From LMUY01 sp965199095 (GTDB taxonomy: Bacteria > Pseudomonadota > Alphaproteobacteria > Acetobacterales > Acetobacteraceae): a stretch of 64,000 nt of DNA. A program made the translations under genes and the position numbers. Location of the stretch: assembly GCA_965199095.1 (NCBI GenBank), contig CBDAQM010000006.1, forward strand, positions 1,116,001-1,180,000, read 5' to 3'. The notes beneath the pieces were generated by a model. That model ran no database searches. It saw only the letters and a list, made by a program, of their open reading frames with translations, and was not told the origin of the DNA. How positions within the stretch are numbered: the first letter of the stretch is position 1; each line of letters begins with the position of its first letter. Of the stretch, positions 34,103-43,452 are shown one piece after another.

Positions 34103-37100
34103 ATGTCCGGTCCTTCGGCCATGATCCTCCCATTTCCCGGCGCGGGCGCCGGCGCGGACAGGGAGGCGGCAACACCATCGCCGCCATCACGCTACGCGGA
34201 GCTCCAGGCCACCTCCAACTACTCCTTCCTGCGCGGCGCGAGCCATGTGGAAGAATTGCTGGTGCAGGCAAAGGCGCTGGGCCTGCACGCGCTTGCCATC
34301 ACCGACCGGAACACGGTGGCGGGGCTGTTGCGGGCGCATGGGCGGGCGAAAGACCCCCGGCTCGACATGCGCCTGGTGATCGGCTGCCGGCTGGATTTGC
34401 AGGACGGCACGTCGCTGCTCGCCTACCCGACGGACCGCCCCGCCTATGCACGGCTGTGCCGGATGCTGACCAAGGGCAAGGAACGCGCGGGCAAAGGCGC
34501 CTGCCTGCTCGGCTGGGACGACGTGGTGGCCTGGGGGGACGGGCTGCTCGCCACGCTGCTGCCGGATGCGCCGGACGACGCCACCGAGGCCAATTTGCGC
34601 CGGCTGCACCAGGCGTTCGGCGACCGCGCCTCCCTGGCGCTCAGCCTGCGGCGGCGGCCCGGTGACGCCGTGCGGCTGCGGCGGCTCAGCGACATGGCGC
34701 AGGCGGCGGGCGTGGCGACCGTGGTGACCGGGGACGTGCTGTATCACGAGCCCGGACGCCGGGTGTTGCAGGACGTGATGACCTGCATCCGCGAGGGCTG
34801 CACCATCGACGACGCGGGCCACCGGCTGGAACGCTTCGCCGACCGCCATCTCCGCTCGCCGGCGGAGATGGCGCGGCTGTTCGCCGATTATCCGGAGGCA
34901 CTCGCCCGCACGGTCGAGATCACCGGCCGCTGCCGCTTTTCCCTGTCGGACCTGCAATATCAATACCCGGATGAATCCGAACGACCGGGCGAGACCGCGC
35001 AGCAGGCGCTGGAGCGCCATGTCTGGGCCAGCGTGCCCGACCGCTACGAAAACGGCATGCCGCCCGGGGTCGATCAGCAACTGCGCCATGAACTGGCGCT
35101 GATCGCGGAGCTGAGCTACGCACCCTATTTCCTGACCGTGAACACGATCGTGCGGCAAGCACGGGACATGGGGATCCTCTGCCAGGGCCGGGGCTCCGCC
35201 GCCAACTCCGCCGTGTGTTTCGTGCTGGGGATCACCTCGATCGATCCCGTGCAGGCCGGGCTGCTGTTCGAGCGCTTCGTGTCAAGCAACCGCAACGAGC
35301 CGCCGGACATCGACGTGGATTTCGAGCACGAGCGGCGGGAAGAGATCATCCAATGGATCTACGGGCATTACGGCCGCGACCGCGCCGCACTCTGCGCCAC
35401 CATCGTGCGCTACCGCTCCCGCGGGGCCGTGCGCGACGTGGGCAAGGTGATGGGGCTGACGGAGGATGTCACCGCGGCTCTCGCCTCCCAGGTTTGGGGC
35501 TGGTCGGAGGACGGGGTGGAGTTGAAGCATGCCGAACAGCTCAACCTCAACCTCGCCGACCGTAGGCTGCGCCTTACGCTGGAGATCGCGCGCACGCTGA
35601 TCGGCCATCCCCGCCACATGTCGCAGCACCCCGGCGGGTTCGTGCTGACGCGGGACAGGCTGGCGGATTTGGTGCCGATCGAGCCGGCAACCATGCAGGA
35701 CCGCCAGGTGATCGAGTGGGACAAGGACGACATCGACATCCTGAAGTTCATGAAGGTCGACATCCTCGGCCTGGGCATGCTCGGCTGCCTGCGCCGTGCC
35801 TTCGACCTGATCCACCAGCATCGCGGGCGGCGATACGACATCGCCACGGTGCCGCAGGAGGACAAGCCGACCTATGAGATGATCCAGCGGGCGGACACGC
35901 TCGGCACGTTCCAGATCGAGAGCCGGGCGCAGATGTCCATGCTGCCCCGGCACAAGCCCGCCACGCTGTACGACCTGACCATCCAGGTCGCCGTCGTGCG
36001 CCCCGGCCCGATCCAGGGCGACATGGTGCATCCCTATCTGCGGCGCCGGCTGGGACTGGAGAAACCCGACTACGTCAAGCCTGAGCTGGAGGCCGTGCTC
36101 AAGAAGACGTTAGGCGTGCCCTTATTCCAGGAACAGGCCATGAAGGTCGCCATCGTCGGCGCCGGCTTCACGCCGGACGAGGCAGACCAGTTGCGCCGCT
36201 CGATGGCGACGTTCAAGCAGACGGGCGGCGTGGGCGGGTTCCGTGACCGCATGATCAACGGGATGGTGGCGAACGGATACCCGGTGGAGTTTGCCGAACG
36301 CACCTTCAAGCAGATCGAGGGCTTCGGGTCCTACGGTTTTCCGGAAAGCCACGCCGCCTCCTTCGCGTTGATCGCCTATGCCAGTTCCTGGGTGAAACGC
36401 CACCATCCGGACGCGTTCTGCGCCGCGCTGCTGAACGCGCAGCCGATGGGGTTCTACGCCCCGGCGCAGATCGTGCAGGATGCACGGCGGCACAAGGTGA
36501 CGGTGCGGCCGCCTTGCGTGAACGCCAGCGCATGGGATTGCACGCTGGAACCTGACACCGGGCCATACCTGGCCGTGCGGATGGGATTGCGCATGGTGAA
36601 GGGCTTGGCGGAAGCGTTGGCCGCGGTGATCATCGCGCGCCGCGGCCAGCACTACGCCTCGGTCGAGGATGTGTGGCGCCGCGCCTGCGTCCCGGTGTCG
36701 GCGCTCGAGCGTTTGGCGGAGGCGGACGCGTTTGCGGGCCTGGGTGCGGACCGGCGGCAAGCACTCTGGGCGATCCGCGGGCTGGGGGAGCCGCCGCCGC
36801 CGCTGCTGGCCACGCGCGACACCGAACCCCGCGTCACACTGCGCCCCATGACCGAGGGGCACGAGGTGGTGCAGGATTACCAGGCCACCGGGCTGACGCT
36901 GCGCAGGCATCCCGTTCATTTCATGCGGCCGGAGTTGCGCCGACGCGGCATGATCACGTGCGAATCGCTCGCCGCGATGCGGGAGGGGCAGCGCGTGGTG
37001 GTGCCCGGCATCCTGCTGGTGCGGCAGCGGCCCGGCAGCGCCAACGGCATCATGTTCATCACGATCGAGGATGAGACAGGCATCGCCAACCTCGTGCTCT

Positions 37101-37423
37101 GGCCCAACCTGTTCGAGAAGCAGCGTAGGCTGGTCCTATCCGCCAGGATGCTCGCCTGCCGCGGCCGGGTGCAGCGCGAGGGTGAGGTGATCCACGTGGT
37201 GGTGGAACACCTGACGGATTTGTCGCGCGACCTGCGCCGCGTCGGCTCGCAAGACCTGCCGTTCCCGATCGAGTACGCCCGGGGCGACGGCGCCACCCAT
37301 CCCGGCAGCGCCGATTCACGCGAGCAGGTGGCCGCGGCAGGCTGGCGCACGCGGGACATCTACGTCCCGGACCGGCTATCGCAGAATGGCCACATCAAGG
37401 TTCCCACCCGGGACTTTCGCTGA
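34103..37423 (+). CDS. dnaE2: error-prone DNA polymerase DnaE2
   Basis: A 1106-residue C-family polymerase performing damage-tolerant, mutagenic synthesis with ImuAB. The PHP domain starts YAELQATSNYSFLRGASHVEELL. The palm carries the acidic catalytic residues in PPDIDVDFEHERREE (about residue 405). The thumb/finger regions include GRGSAANSAVCFVLG and HMSQHPGGFVL. A C-terminal OB-fold is visible at MFITIEDETGIANLVLWPN. Full length. ATG 34103 follows GGGAGGG closely. Confidence 0.96.
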   Translation: MSGPSAMILPFPGAGAGADREAATPSPPSRYAELQATSNYSFLRGASHVEELLVQAKALGLHALAITDRNTVAGLLRAHGRAKDPRLDMRLVIGCRLDLQDGTSLLAYPTDRPAYARLCRMLTKGKERAGKGACLLGWDDVVAWGDGLLATLLPDAPDDATEANLRRLHQAFGDRASLALSLRRRPGDAVRLRRLSDMAQAAGVATVVTGDVLYHEPGRRVLQDVMTCIREGCTIDDAGHRLERFADRHLRSPAEMARLFADYPEALARTVEITGRCRFSLSDLQYQYPDESERPGETAQQALERHVWASVPDRYENGMPPGVDQQLRHELALIAELSYAPYFLTVNTIVRQARDMGILCQGRGSAANSAVCFVLGITSIDPVQAGLLFERFVSSNRNEPPDIDVDFEHERREEIIQWIYGHYGRDRAALCATIVRYRSRGAVRDVGKVMGLTEDVTAALASQVWGWSEDGVELKHAEQLNLNLADRRLRLTLEIARTLIGHPRHMSQHPGGFVLTRDRLADLVPIEPATMQDRQVIEWDKDDIDILKFMKVDILGLGMLGCLRRAFDLIHQHRGRRYDIATVPQEDKPTYEMIQRADTLGTFQIESRAQMSMLPRHKPATLYDLTIQVAVVRPGPIQGDMVHPYLRRRLGLEKPDYVKPELEAVLKKTLGVPLFQEQAMKVAIVGAGFTPDEADQLRRSMATFKQTGGVGGFRDRMINGMVANGYPVEFAERTFKQIEGFGSYGFPESHAASFALIAYASSWVKRHHPDAFCAALLNAQPMGFYAPAQIVQDARRHKVTVRPPCVNASAWDCTLEPDTGPYLAVRMGLRMVKGLAEALAAVIIARRGQHYASVEDVWRRACVPVSALERLAEADAFAGLGADRRQALWAIRGLGEPPPPLLATRDTEPRVTLRPMTEGHEVVQDYQATGLTLRRHPVHFMRPELRRRGMITCESLAAMREGQRVVVPGILLVRQRPGSANGIMFITIEDETGIANLVLWPNLFEKQRRLVLSARMLACRGRVQREGEVIHVVVEHLTDLSRDLRRVGSQDLPFPIEYARGDGATHPGSADSREQVAAAGWRTRDIYVPDRLSQNGHIKVPTRDFR

Positions 37424-37429
37424 CTCCGC

Positions 37430-39424
37430 TCAGCGTTCGAGCTGGAAGCCTTGCAGTGCGCCGATCGCCAACCGCTCGGTCAATGCCAGGGTGGAGCGTT
37501 CCAGCCCATCCAGCGCGTCCTGCACCGGGGTAAAAGGCGGATGCGGCGTCGCCGCCGGCACGCCTGGGGCTGGCCGCTCCCCGGCGGCAAGGGCAGCCAG
37601 ACGCCGTTCGACCGCATCCGCCCGGGCCGAAGCTGCCGCATCAGGGGTGGTCGCAGCGACGGCGAGCAAGCGCACCCAGTGCACGCAGTCCAGCAAGGCC
37701 GGTACTGGCCGCTCCAGCTCCGTCCGGCGCAGCATGAACCGGCCGGCGACCAAGGGCAGCAGGGCCAGGCGCAAATCCGCAACCTGACGGTCCACCGCGC
37801 GCATGGCGGGCACCGGGTTGACGCCGGGCTTGCCAGCCAGGAGGTCGCGGCAGGCGCCGACAGCCTGGGCCAAGGCGCGCAACACGCCGACGCCGGAGCG
37901 CTGCACCTGGTCGCGCGTGCGGGCGGGCAGCACGCAAGCCGCCACCAGCATGGCGGACCCGGCGCCGATCGCGGTTTCTTCCAACCGCAGCACCAGCAGC
38001 GGCTCCAGCGACGCACCCAGCAGGCTGTAGAGCATTCCCAACAGCACCGTCACGCAGAGGATGCCGACCGTGTAGGAGACGAGGAAGAAGTAGTACATCC
38101 CGAATACGGCGGCCAGCAGCGCCAGCGTTTCCACCAGCGGGTCCCCCGCCAGCAACGCGGCGAGGCCGACCCCGGCCACCAGCCCCAGCAGCGTTCCGCC
38201 AAGCCGCTGCACCCCCTTATAGATCGCGTCGCCGCGCGACCGGGCATTCAGGAACACCACGTACACGGTGACGACGGCCCAGAACCAGCGCTGCGGCGAC
38301 AGCGCCATCCCGCCTGCCATGGCGAGGGCGGAGGCAAGGCTGACGCGCAACGCGATCCGCCAGGCGAACGGTCCGGGTGGCGGCTTCGGCTCTGCCACCG
38401 GCAGGACCGGCGGCACGGCGGCAGCCAGGCCCAGGGCGGAGGCCGCGCGCATGATGTCCGCCAGCGCCACCGCAACGGTAGTCTGCGGCAGCTTCGCCGT
38501 CGGGCCCCGCAGGTGGTGGGGCGACCAGCGGCCCCGCCGCAGCCGCCGCTCATGCGCCTGCAACCGGGCCGCCTGCCGCCGGCTGGCCTGCCCTGCCACG
38601 GCCTGCAGCGGCGCCACGGCCAGGCGGGCGGCGGCGAGTTCCAGATCCATCAGCCGCAGCCGCAACGGCGCGCTGCCGGCCGGATCCAGCAGGGCCATCT
38701 GATCGTCCGCCGCCAGCGCTGCCTCGTTCAGCCGGGCCAGGCTGCGCCGCAGCCGCAACACCGTGGCGGGCTGCCCCGCCGTCAGCCGCCCGGCGTCATG
38801 CAGCACCAGCGCCGCGCGTCCCTGCACGGCCTGCACCGTCCGACGCAGGGTCGCGGCGGGACGCAGCGGCAGCAGGACGAAGCAGGCGAACCAAGTCACG
38901 GGGGCAGCCAGCACGACGGACAGCAATTGCAGCGGCAGAGTCGTCGGCGGCAGCTCCAGGTAAAGCCCGACATAGCTGACGATGACGGCCACCAGGCCAA
39001 GCGCGATGCCGCGTGGGCTGCGCGCCTGCAGCAGGAAGCAGAGGAACACCAAAACCAGGAAGAAGCTGTCGCCCAGCACGCCCCGCCCATGCAGCAGCGT
39101 GGTCGCCACCTGCGATGCAGCCGCCGGCACAACGAGCATGACCAGCGTGCGCTCGCGTTGCCGCCGCGTGGGTTCGCGCATCAGGAACGGCGCCATCAGG
39201 CTCAGCGTGACGCCGGCCGCAAATTCCACCGGCGACGTGCCGAACAGGTAACCCAGCAACACGGCCACCCAGGTCATCAGGAACACCGCAAGCGTGCCCC
39301 GTGCGGCCATTCCCAGCCGGAGCAGGCCAGGGTCGGAGGCGACCATGCGGTCCCATACCCCGGCAAGGGCCTGGCCCGGCGCCGTCACGACCCAGCCGAG
39401 CCAGTCTCTTCGCATGTGCAGCAT
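37430..39424 (-). CDS. FUSC-family inner membrane transporter
   Basis: A 664-residue protein with two blocks of hydrophobic segments (residues about 40-200 and 365-510) separated by a cytoplasmic helical domain, the AaeB/FUSC architecture of aromatic-acid efflux pumps. The second block begins RIALRVSLASALAMAGGMALSPQRWFWA and contains VYVVFLNARSRGD...GVQRLGGTLLGLVAG, a conserved FUSC stretch. Starts at ATG 39424 or 39415 are likely; the frame is open to 39466, next to cobC. It ends 6 bases from the dnaE2 stop, convergent. Confidence 0.85.
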   Translation of the reverse strand: MLHMRRDWLGWVVTAPGQALAGVWDRMVASDPGLLRLGMAARGTLAVFLMTWVAVLLGYLFGTSPVEFAAGVTLSLMAPFLMREPTRRQRERTLVMLVVPAAASQVATTLLHGRGVLGDSFFLVLVFLCFLLQARSPRGIALGLVAVIVSYVGLYLELPPTTLPLQLLSVVLAAPVTWFACFVLLPLRPAATLRRTVQAVQGRAALVLHDAGRLTAGQPATVLRLRRSLARLNEAALAADDQMALLDPAGSAPLRLRLMDLELAAARLAVAPLQAVAGQASRRQAARLQAHERRLRRGRWSPHHLRGPTAKLPQTTVAVALADIMRAASALGLAAAVPPVLPVAEPKPPPGPFAWRIALRVSLASALAMAGGMALSPQRWFWAVVTVYVVFLNARSRGDAIYKGVQRLGGTLLGLVAGVGLAALLAGDPLVETLALLAAVFGMYYFFLVSYTVGILCVTVLLGMLYSLLGASLEPLLVLRLEETAIGAGSAMLVAACVLPARTRDQVQRSGVGVLRALAQAVGACRDLLAGKPGVNPVPAMRAVDRQVADLRLALLPLVAGRFMLRRTELERPVPALLDCVHWVRLLAVAATTPDAAASARADAVERRLAALAAGERPAPGVPAATPHPPFTPVQDALDGLERSTLALTERLAIGALQGFQLER

Positions 39425-39466
39425 GCGCCACCATAGAATCGTTCTGTTGCGAGGGTCATCACACAA

Positions 39467-40444
39467 TCAGCCGAGGGCAGAGAGCAGGCGGTCCCAGTCG
39501 GCGGGATGGCCTGGCAGGCCGAAGCGCAGCCAGGCGGGCTGATCGACGAAGCGTCGCACGAGGATGCCGGATCGGCCGAGCCGGTCTGCCAAGCCCGCGG
39601 CATCGGGGTGCTGCACCAGGCGGAACAGCCTCGTGCCCCCGGCCACCTGGCAGCCGGCGCGGCCCAGCATGGCGTCCAGCCGGTCTGCCTGCTCCGCCAG
39701 GCGGGCCGCCGCGGCGGTGCGCCACCCCGTGTCCGCCAGCGCGTGCAGGCCCGCCCATACCGCCGGGCCGCTGACCGCCCAGGGGCCGAGCGCCTGCCGC
39801 AGGTCTGTGGCCAAGCGGGCGTCGGTGAGGGCGAAGCCGAGCCGCATCCCGGCCAACCCATAGGTCTTGCCGAAGGAACGCAGCAGCAGCAGCCCCGGCC
39901 GGGGCAGCGCCGGGGCGAGGCTGCACCCCTCCAGGTCGGCGAACGCCTCGTCCACCACCAGCAGGCCACCGCGGGCGGCCAAGCGGTCGGACAGGGACAG
40001 CAGCGCCGCCGCATCCGCCACTCCGCCATCGGGGTTGTTGGGGCGCACCACGACCTGCACGGGGGCGTCGTCCGGATGCGTCACCTCCGACACGGCGTGG
40101 CCGGCCAGGGCCCAGGCGGCCCGGTGCTCGGCATAGGTGGGGGACAGCACCGCGACCCGGCCCGGCGGCAGCAGGCGCGGCAGCAGGTGGATCAGCGCCT
40201 GCGTGCCGGGCGCGGCGACGACGCAGGCCGGGTTGGTCACGCCGTAGGCGCGGGACGCCGCGGCCTCCAGCGCCGCCATCTGTTCCGGCTCGGGCAGGCG
40301 GGTGAACGCGTCGGGCGGGATCGGCGGCATCGGGTAAGCCAGCGGGTTGATCCCGGTGGACAGGTCGAGCCACGGCGCCGGCGCGTCGGGGAAACGCTGC
40401 CGCGCCGCGATCAGGCCGCCGCCATGCACGATCGCCGCCGCCAT
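39467..40444 (-). CDS. cobC: L-threonine-O-3-phosphate decarboxylase
   Basis: A 325-residue PLP fold-type I enzyme supplying (R)-1-amino-2-propanol phosphate for cobalamin. The N-terminal HGGGLIAARQRFPDAPAPWLDLSTGINPLAYP is diagnostic. PLP contacts are in VVRPNNPDGG and VVDEAFADLE. The Schiff-base lysine is in LRSFGKTYGLAGMRLGF. Its ATG overlaps head to head with that of cbiB, leaving no intergenic promoter. Confidence 0.93.
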   Translation of the reverse strand: MAAAIVHGGGLIAARQRFPDAPAPWLDLSTGINPLAYPMPPIPPDAFTRLPEPEQMAALEAAASRAYGVTNPACVVAAPGTQALIHLLPRLLPPGRVAVLSPTYAEHRAAWALAGHAVSEVTHPDDAPVQVVVRPNNPDGGVADAAALLSLSDRLAARGGLLVVDEAFADLEGCSLAPALPRPGLLLLRSFGKTYGLAGMRLGFALTDARLATDLRQALGPWAVSGPAVWAGLHALADTGWRTAAAARLAEQADRLDAMLGRAGCQVAGGTRLFRLVQHPDAAGLADRLGRSGILVRRFVDQPAWLRFGLPGHPADWDRLLSALG

Positions 40445-41498
40445 GCTACCCCCCTGCCCCGTGCTGACATCCCCATTCCTGCTGGTCGCCACGGGCGCGC
40501 TGCTGCTGGAGGCGGCGATCGGCTATCCGCCCTGGCTGCTCCGCCGCATCGGCCACCCGGTGATGTGGGCCGGCGCAGCCATCGCATGGCTGGACCACAG
40601 GCTCAACCGGGGGGTGATTGCCGGGCGGCGGGGCGGCCGATCTGCGGAGCCGCGACCCTCACCCTGCCCTCTCCCAGAGGGAGAGGGTTTGATGCGGTGG
40701 GGTGGTCGGGGGACTGGAGTCACGGCGATTGTGACGCTGGTTGCCCTGGCGGGACTGCCGACATGGGCGATCGAGTGGGCGGCGTTGCACTGGCTGCCCC
40801 CTTTTTGGGCCATCATCGTGCTGGCAGTCGCGGCGTCGACCCTGCTTGCCCAGCGCAGCCTCTGGCAGCACGTCGCCGCCGTGGCGGACGGGCTGGGGCG
40901 CGGCCTCCCGGAGGGGCGGGCGGCGGTGGCGCATATCGTGGGGCGCGATCCCGACAGCTTGGACGCCAGCGGCGTGGCCCGTGCCGCGATCGAAAGCCTG
41001 GCGGAAAACTTCTCCGACGGCGTGGTGGCGCCGGCGCTCTGGTGCGCGCTGCTGGGGTTGCCGGGCATCGCGGTCTACAAGGCCGTCAACACCGCCGACA
41101 GCATGATCGGCCACCGGACGCCCCGGCACGAGCGCTTCGGCTGGGCCGCCGCCCGTCTCGACGATGGCGTGAACCTCCCGGCCTCCCGCCTCGCCGCCCT
41201 GCTGCTCGCGGCGGCAGGCGGGCGCGGGGCGGGCCCCGCGCTGCGTGCCGTGTGGCGGGATGCCGGGCGCCATCGCTCGCCGAACGCCGGTTGGCCGGAG
41301 GCCGCGATGGCCGGGGCGCTGGGATTGCGGCTGGCCGGTCCCCGCGTGTACGGCGCCGTGCGGGTGGAGGATGGCTGGATGGGCGATGGCCGGGCGGACG
41401 CCGGCACGGCGGACATCCGGCGCGCCCTGGCGCTCTACCGGCGGGCCTGCATGCTGCAATTTGCCATCCTGGCCGGCGCGGCTACGCTGTTGCCATGA
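40443..41498 (+). CDS. cbiB: adenosylcobinamide-phosphate synthase CbiB/CobD
   Basis: A 351-residue integral membrane enzyme joining the aminopropanol arm to adenosylcobyric acid. The conserved core is LDASGVARAAIESLAENFSDGVVAPALW, KAVNTADSMIGHRTPRHERFGWAAARLDD and RSPNAGWPEAAMAGALGLRLAGPR. Residues about 63-90 (RSAEPRPSPCPLPEGEG...) are encoded by a palindromic repeat inserted in frame after the first two membrane segments. ATG 40443 shares CATG with the cobC start; GTG 40461 is an alternative. Coupled (ATGA) to the amine oxidase gene. Confidence 0.92.
   Translation: MLPPCPVLTSPFLLVATGALLLEAAIGYPPWLLRRIGHPVMWAGAAIAWLDHRLNRGVIAGRRGGRSAEPRPSPCPLPEGEGLMRWGGRGTGVTAIVTLVALAGLPTWAIEWAALHWLPPFWAIIVLAVAASTLLAQRSLWQHVAAVADGLGRGLPEGRAAVAHIVGRDPDSLDASGVARAAIESLAENFSDGVVAPALWCALLGLPGIAVYKAVNTADSMIGHRTPRHERFGWAAARLDDGVNLPASRLAALLLAAAGGRGAGPALRAVWRDAGRHRSPNAGWPEAAMAGALGLRLAGPRVYGAVRVEDGWMGDGRADAGTADIRRALALYRRACMLQFAILAGAATLLP
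40667..40687. repeat. palindromic repeat inside cbiB
   Basis: Arms CCCTCTCCC and GGGAGAGGG with a 3-base AGA loop. Translated in cbiB it gives PCPLPEGEG. A shorter relative with the same CCCTCTC/GAGAGGG arms lies at 57671-57690. It is a dispersed REP-like element that has entered a coding region without breaking the frame. Confidence 0.8.
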
Positions 41499-43078
41499 AC
41501 ACCCCTGCCATGCAGCGCCGTGACCTGCTGGGCCTGATCGGGGCGGCGGCCGGCGGCTCCGCGATGTACCTCGCCATGGCGGCGCTGGGGCACGCGGCGG
41601 AGTCCACCTACACCGGCCCGATCAAGCTGGAGGGCGCTCCGCGCGGCGCCAGCGTGCTCGTGCTGGGCGCCGGGGTCGCCGGCATGGTGGCGGCGATGGA
41701 GCTGAACCGCGCCGGCTACACGGTGGAGCTGCTGGAGTATAACGACCGGCCCGGCGGCCGCACCTGGACGCTGCGCGGCGGCGACCGCTACACGGAGCTG
41801 GGCGGCGCGGTGCAGGACTGCGCCTTCGACGCCGGGCTGTACCTCAATCCCGGCCCGTGGCGCATCCCCTACCACCACCGCGCGCTGCTGGATTATTGCA
41901 AGCGGCTCGGCGTGGCGCTGGAGCCGTTCATCCAGGTCAACCACAACGCCTACCTGCATGCCGCCCAAGCCTTCGGCGGTAAACCGCAGCGCTATCGCGA
42001 GGTGCAGGCCGACTTCCACGGCACCGTCGCCGACCTGATGGCCAAGGCGGTGCGCACCGACCGGCTGGACGGCGCCGTGACGCAGGAGGATACCGAGGTG
42101 CTGCTCGCCGCCCTGCAAAGCTGGGGCGGGCTGGATCGCGACTACCGCTACGTCACCGGGTTCGACAGCAGCGAGCGGCGTGGCTGGGACAAGCCGCCCG
42201 GCGGCGGGCTGAACGCCCGGCCGGTCGCGTCCAAGCCGGTCGCGCCCTCCGACCTGCTGCACAGCCGGCTGTGGCGCGCGCTCTCGGTGGCGGCGGATTA
42301 CGACTACCAGACCACCTTGTTCCAGCCGGTGGGCGGCATGGACGCCATCGCCCGCGCCATGGGGCGGGAGGTGCAGAGCATGCTGCGACTGCGCACCAAG
42401 GTGACGGCGATCCGCCAGGACGGCAGCGGCGTCACGGCCGATTGGCAGGACACCGGCAGCGGCGCGGCCGGGCAGTCGCGGGCGGATTGGTGCGTCTGCA
42501 CCATCCCGCTGTCCATCCTCAGCCAGATCGACATGACCGTCTCCCCGGCGATGGCAGCGGCGATCCAGGCGGTGCCGTATGCCGCCGTGGCGAAGATCGG
42601 CCTGCAGTTCCGCCGCCGCTTCTGGGAGCAGGACGAGGGCATCTATGGCGGCATCAGCTACACCGACCTGCCGATCTCGCTGATCGGCTACCCGGCGACC
42701 GGCTACAATGCCGGCGGCAAGGGGGTGCTGCTGGGCGCCTACGCATTCGGCCCCTACGCCTACGAGTGGACGGCGCTGGACCCGGCGGAACGGGTGCGCC
42801 GGGCGGTCGCCTACGGCGCGCAGATCCACCCGCAATATGCGGCGGAGTTCGAGACCGGGATGGCGGTGGGCTGGCACCGCGTGCCGTGGACGCTGGGCTG
42901 CTACGGGCAGTGGACGCAGGCGGCGCGGGCGGAGCATTACGACGCCCTCTGCGCGCTGGACGGGCGGATCATGCTGGCGGGCGAGCATGCCTCCTACATC
43001 CCGGCCTGGCAGGAGGGCGCGGTCTTGTCCGCACTGGATGCGATCACCCGGCTGCATGCGCGGGTGTTGGCGGGATGA
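41495..43078 (+). CDS. Tat-exported flavin monoamine oxidase/amino-acid oxidase-like protein
   Basis: A 527-residue flavoprotein. The N-terminus has a Tat signal (MQRRDLLGLIGAAAGGSAMYLAMAALGHAAE). FAD binding is by the dinucleotide motif VLVLGAGVAGMVAAMELNRAGYTVELLE followed by RPGGRTWTLRGG. The C-terminal FAD segment is IMLAGEHASYIPAWQEGAVLSAL, as in MAO and tryptophan monooxygenase families. It is coupled by ATGA at both ends: to cbiB upstream and to a cytochrome c downstream. The natural electron acceptor may therefore be the cytochrome rather than oxygen, as known for some amine-oxidase-fold dehydrogenases such as nicotine oxidoreductase. Confidence 0.88.
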   Translation: MNTPAMQRRDLLGLIGAAAGGSAMYLAMAALGHAAESTYTGPIKLEGAPRGASVLVLGAGVAGMVAAMELNRAGYTVELLEYNDRPGGRTWTLRGGDRYTELGGAVQDCAFDAGLYLNPGPWRIPYHHRALLDYCKRLGVALEPFIQVNHNAYLHAAQAFGGKPQRYREVQADFHGTVADLMAKAVRTDRLDGAVTQEDTEVLLAALQSWGGLDRDYRYVTGFDSSERRGWDKPPGGGLNARPVASKPVAPSDLLHSRLWRALSVAADYDYQTTLFQPVGGMDAIARAMGREVQSMLRLRTKVTAIRQDGSGVTADWQDTGSGAAGQSRADWCVCTIPLSILSQIDMTVSPAMAAAIQAVPYAAVAKIGLQFRRRFWEQDEGIYGGISYTDLPISLIGYPATGYNAGGKGVLLGAYAFGPYAYEWTALDPAERVRRAVAYGAQIHPQYAAEFETGMAVGWHRVPWTLGCYGQWTQAARAEHYDALCALDGRIMLAGEHASYIPAWQEGAVLSALDAITRLHARVLAG

Positions 43079-43452
43079 GGACGCTGGTCTGGCTCCTGGT
43101 GCTGCTCGGCGCCGCGCGGGCGCAGGAGGCGGGGCCGACCTTCGGCAACCCCTTCCACTTCACGGAGGCGAGCGGTGCGGCGATCTACCGCTCGGTCTGC
43201 GCCGGGTGCCACATGCCGGACGGCCGCGGCGCGACGGGCGCCGGCGCCTATCCAAACCTGGCCGGCGACGACAAACTGGCGGCTGCGGGCTACCCGATCG
43301 CGCTGGTCCTGCACGGGCACGGCGCCATGCCGCCCTTCGCCCGCCTATTGAGCGACGCGCAGGTGGCCGCGGTGGTCGAGTATGTCCGGCAGAATTTCGG
43401 CAACGCCTACACCGATGCGCCCTCCCCGGCCGACGTAGCGGCGGCGCGGTAG
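43075..43452 (+). CDS. periplasmic cytochrome c
   Basis: A 125-residue class I cytochrome c. Signal peptide MRTLVWLLVLLGAARAQ. Heme site CAGCHMPDG and distal Met in GAMPPFARLL. The ATG overlaps the oxidase stop (ATGA), which argues that it accepts electrons from that enzyme. Its last 46 bases overlap the convergent epimerase gene. Confidence 0.9.
   Translation: MRTLVWLLVLLGAARAQEAGPTFGNPFHFTEASGAAIYRSVCAGCHMPDGRGATGAGAYPNLAGDDKLAAAGYPIALVLHGHGAMPPFARLLSDAQVAAVVEYVRQNFGNAYTDAPSPADVAAAR

Noticed and set aside
39506..43078. 1190-codon open frame including the amine oxidase
   Set aside because: Only the last 527 codons are coding; the upstream part is antisense to cobC and out of frame with cbiB, a result of high GC.
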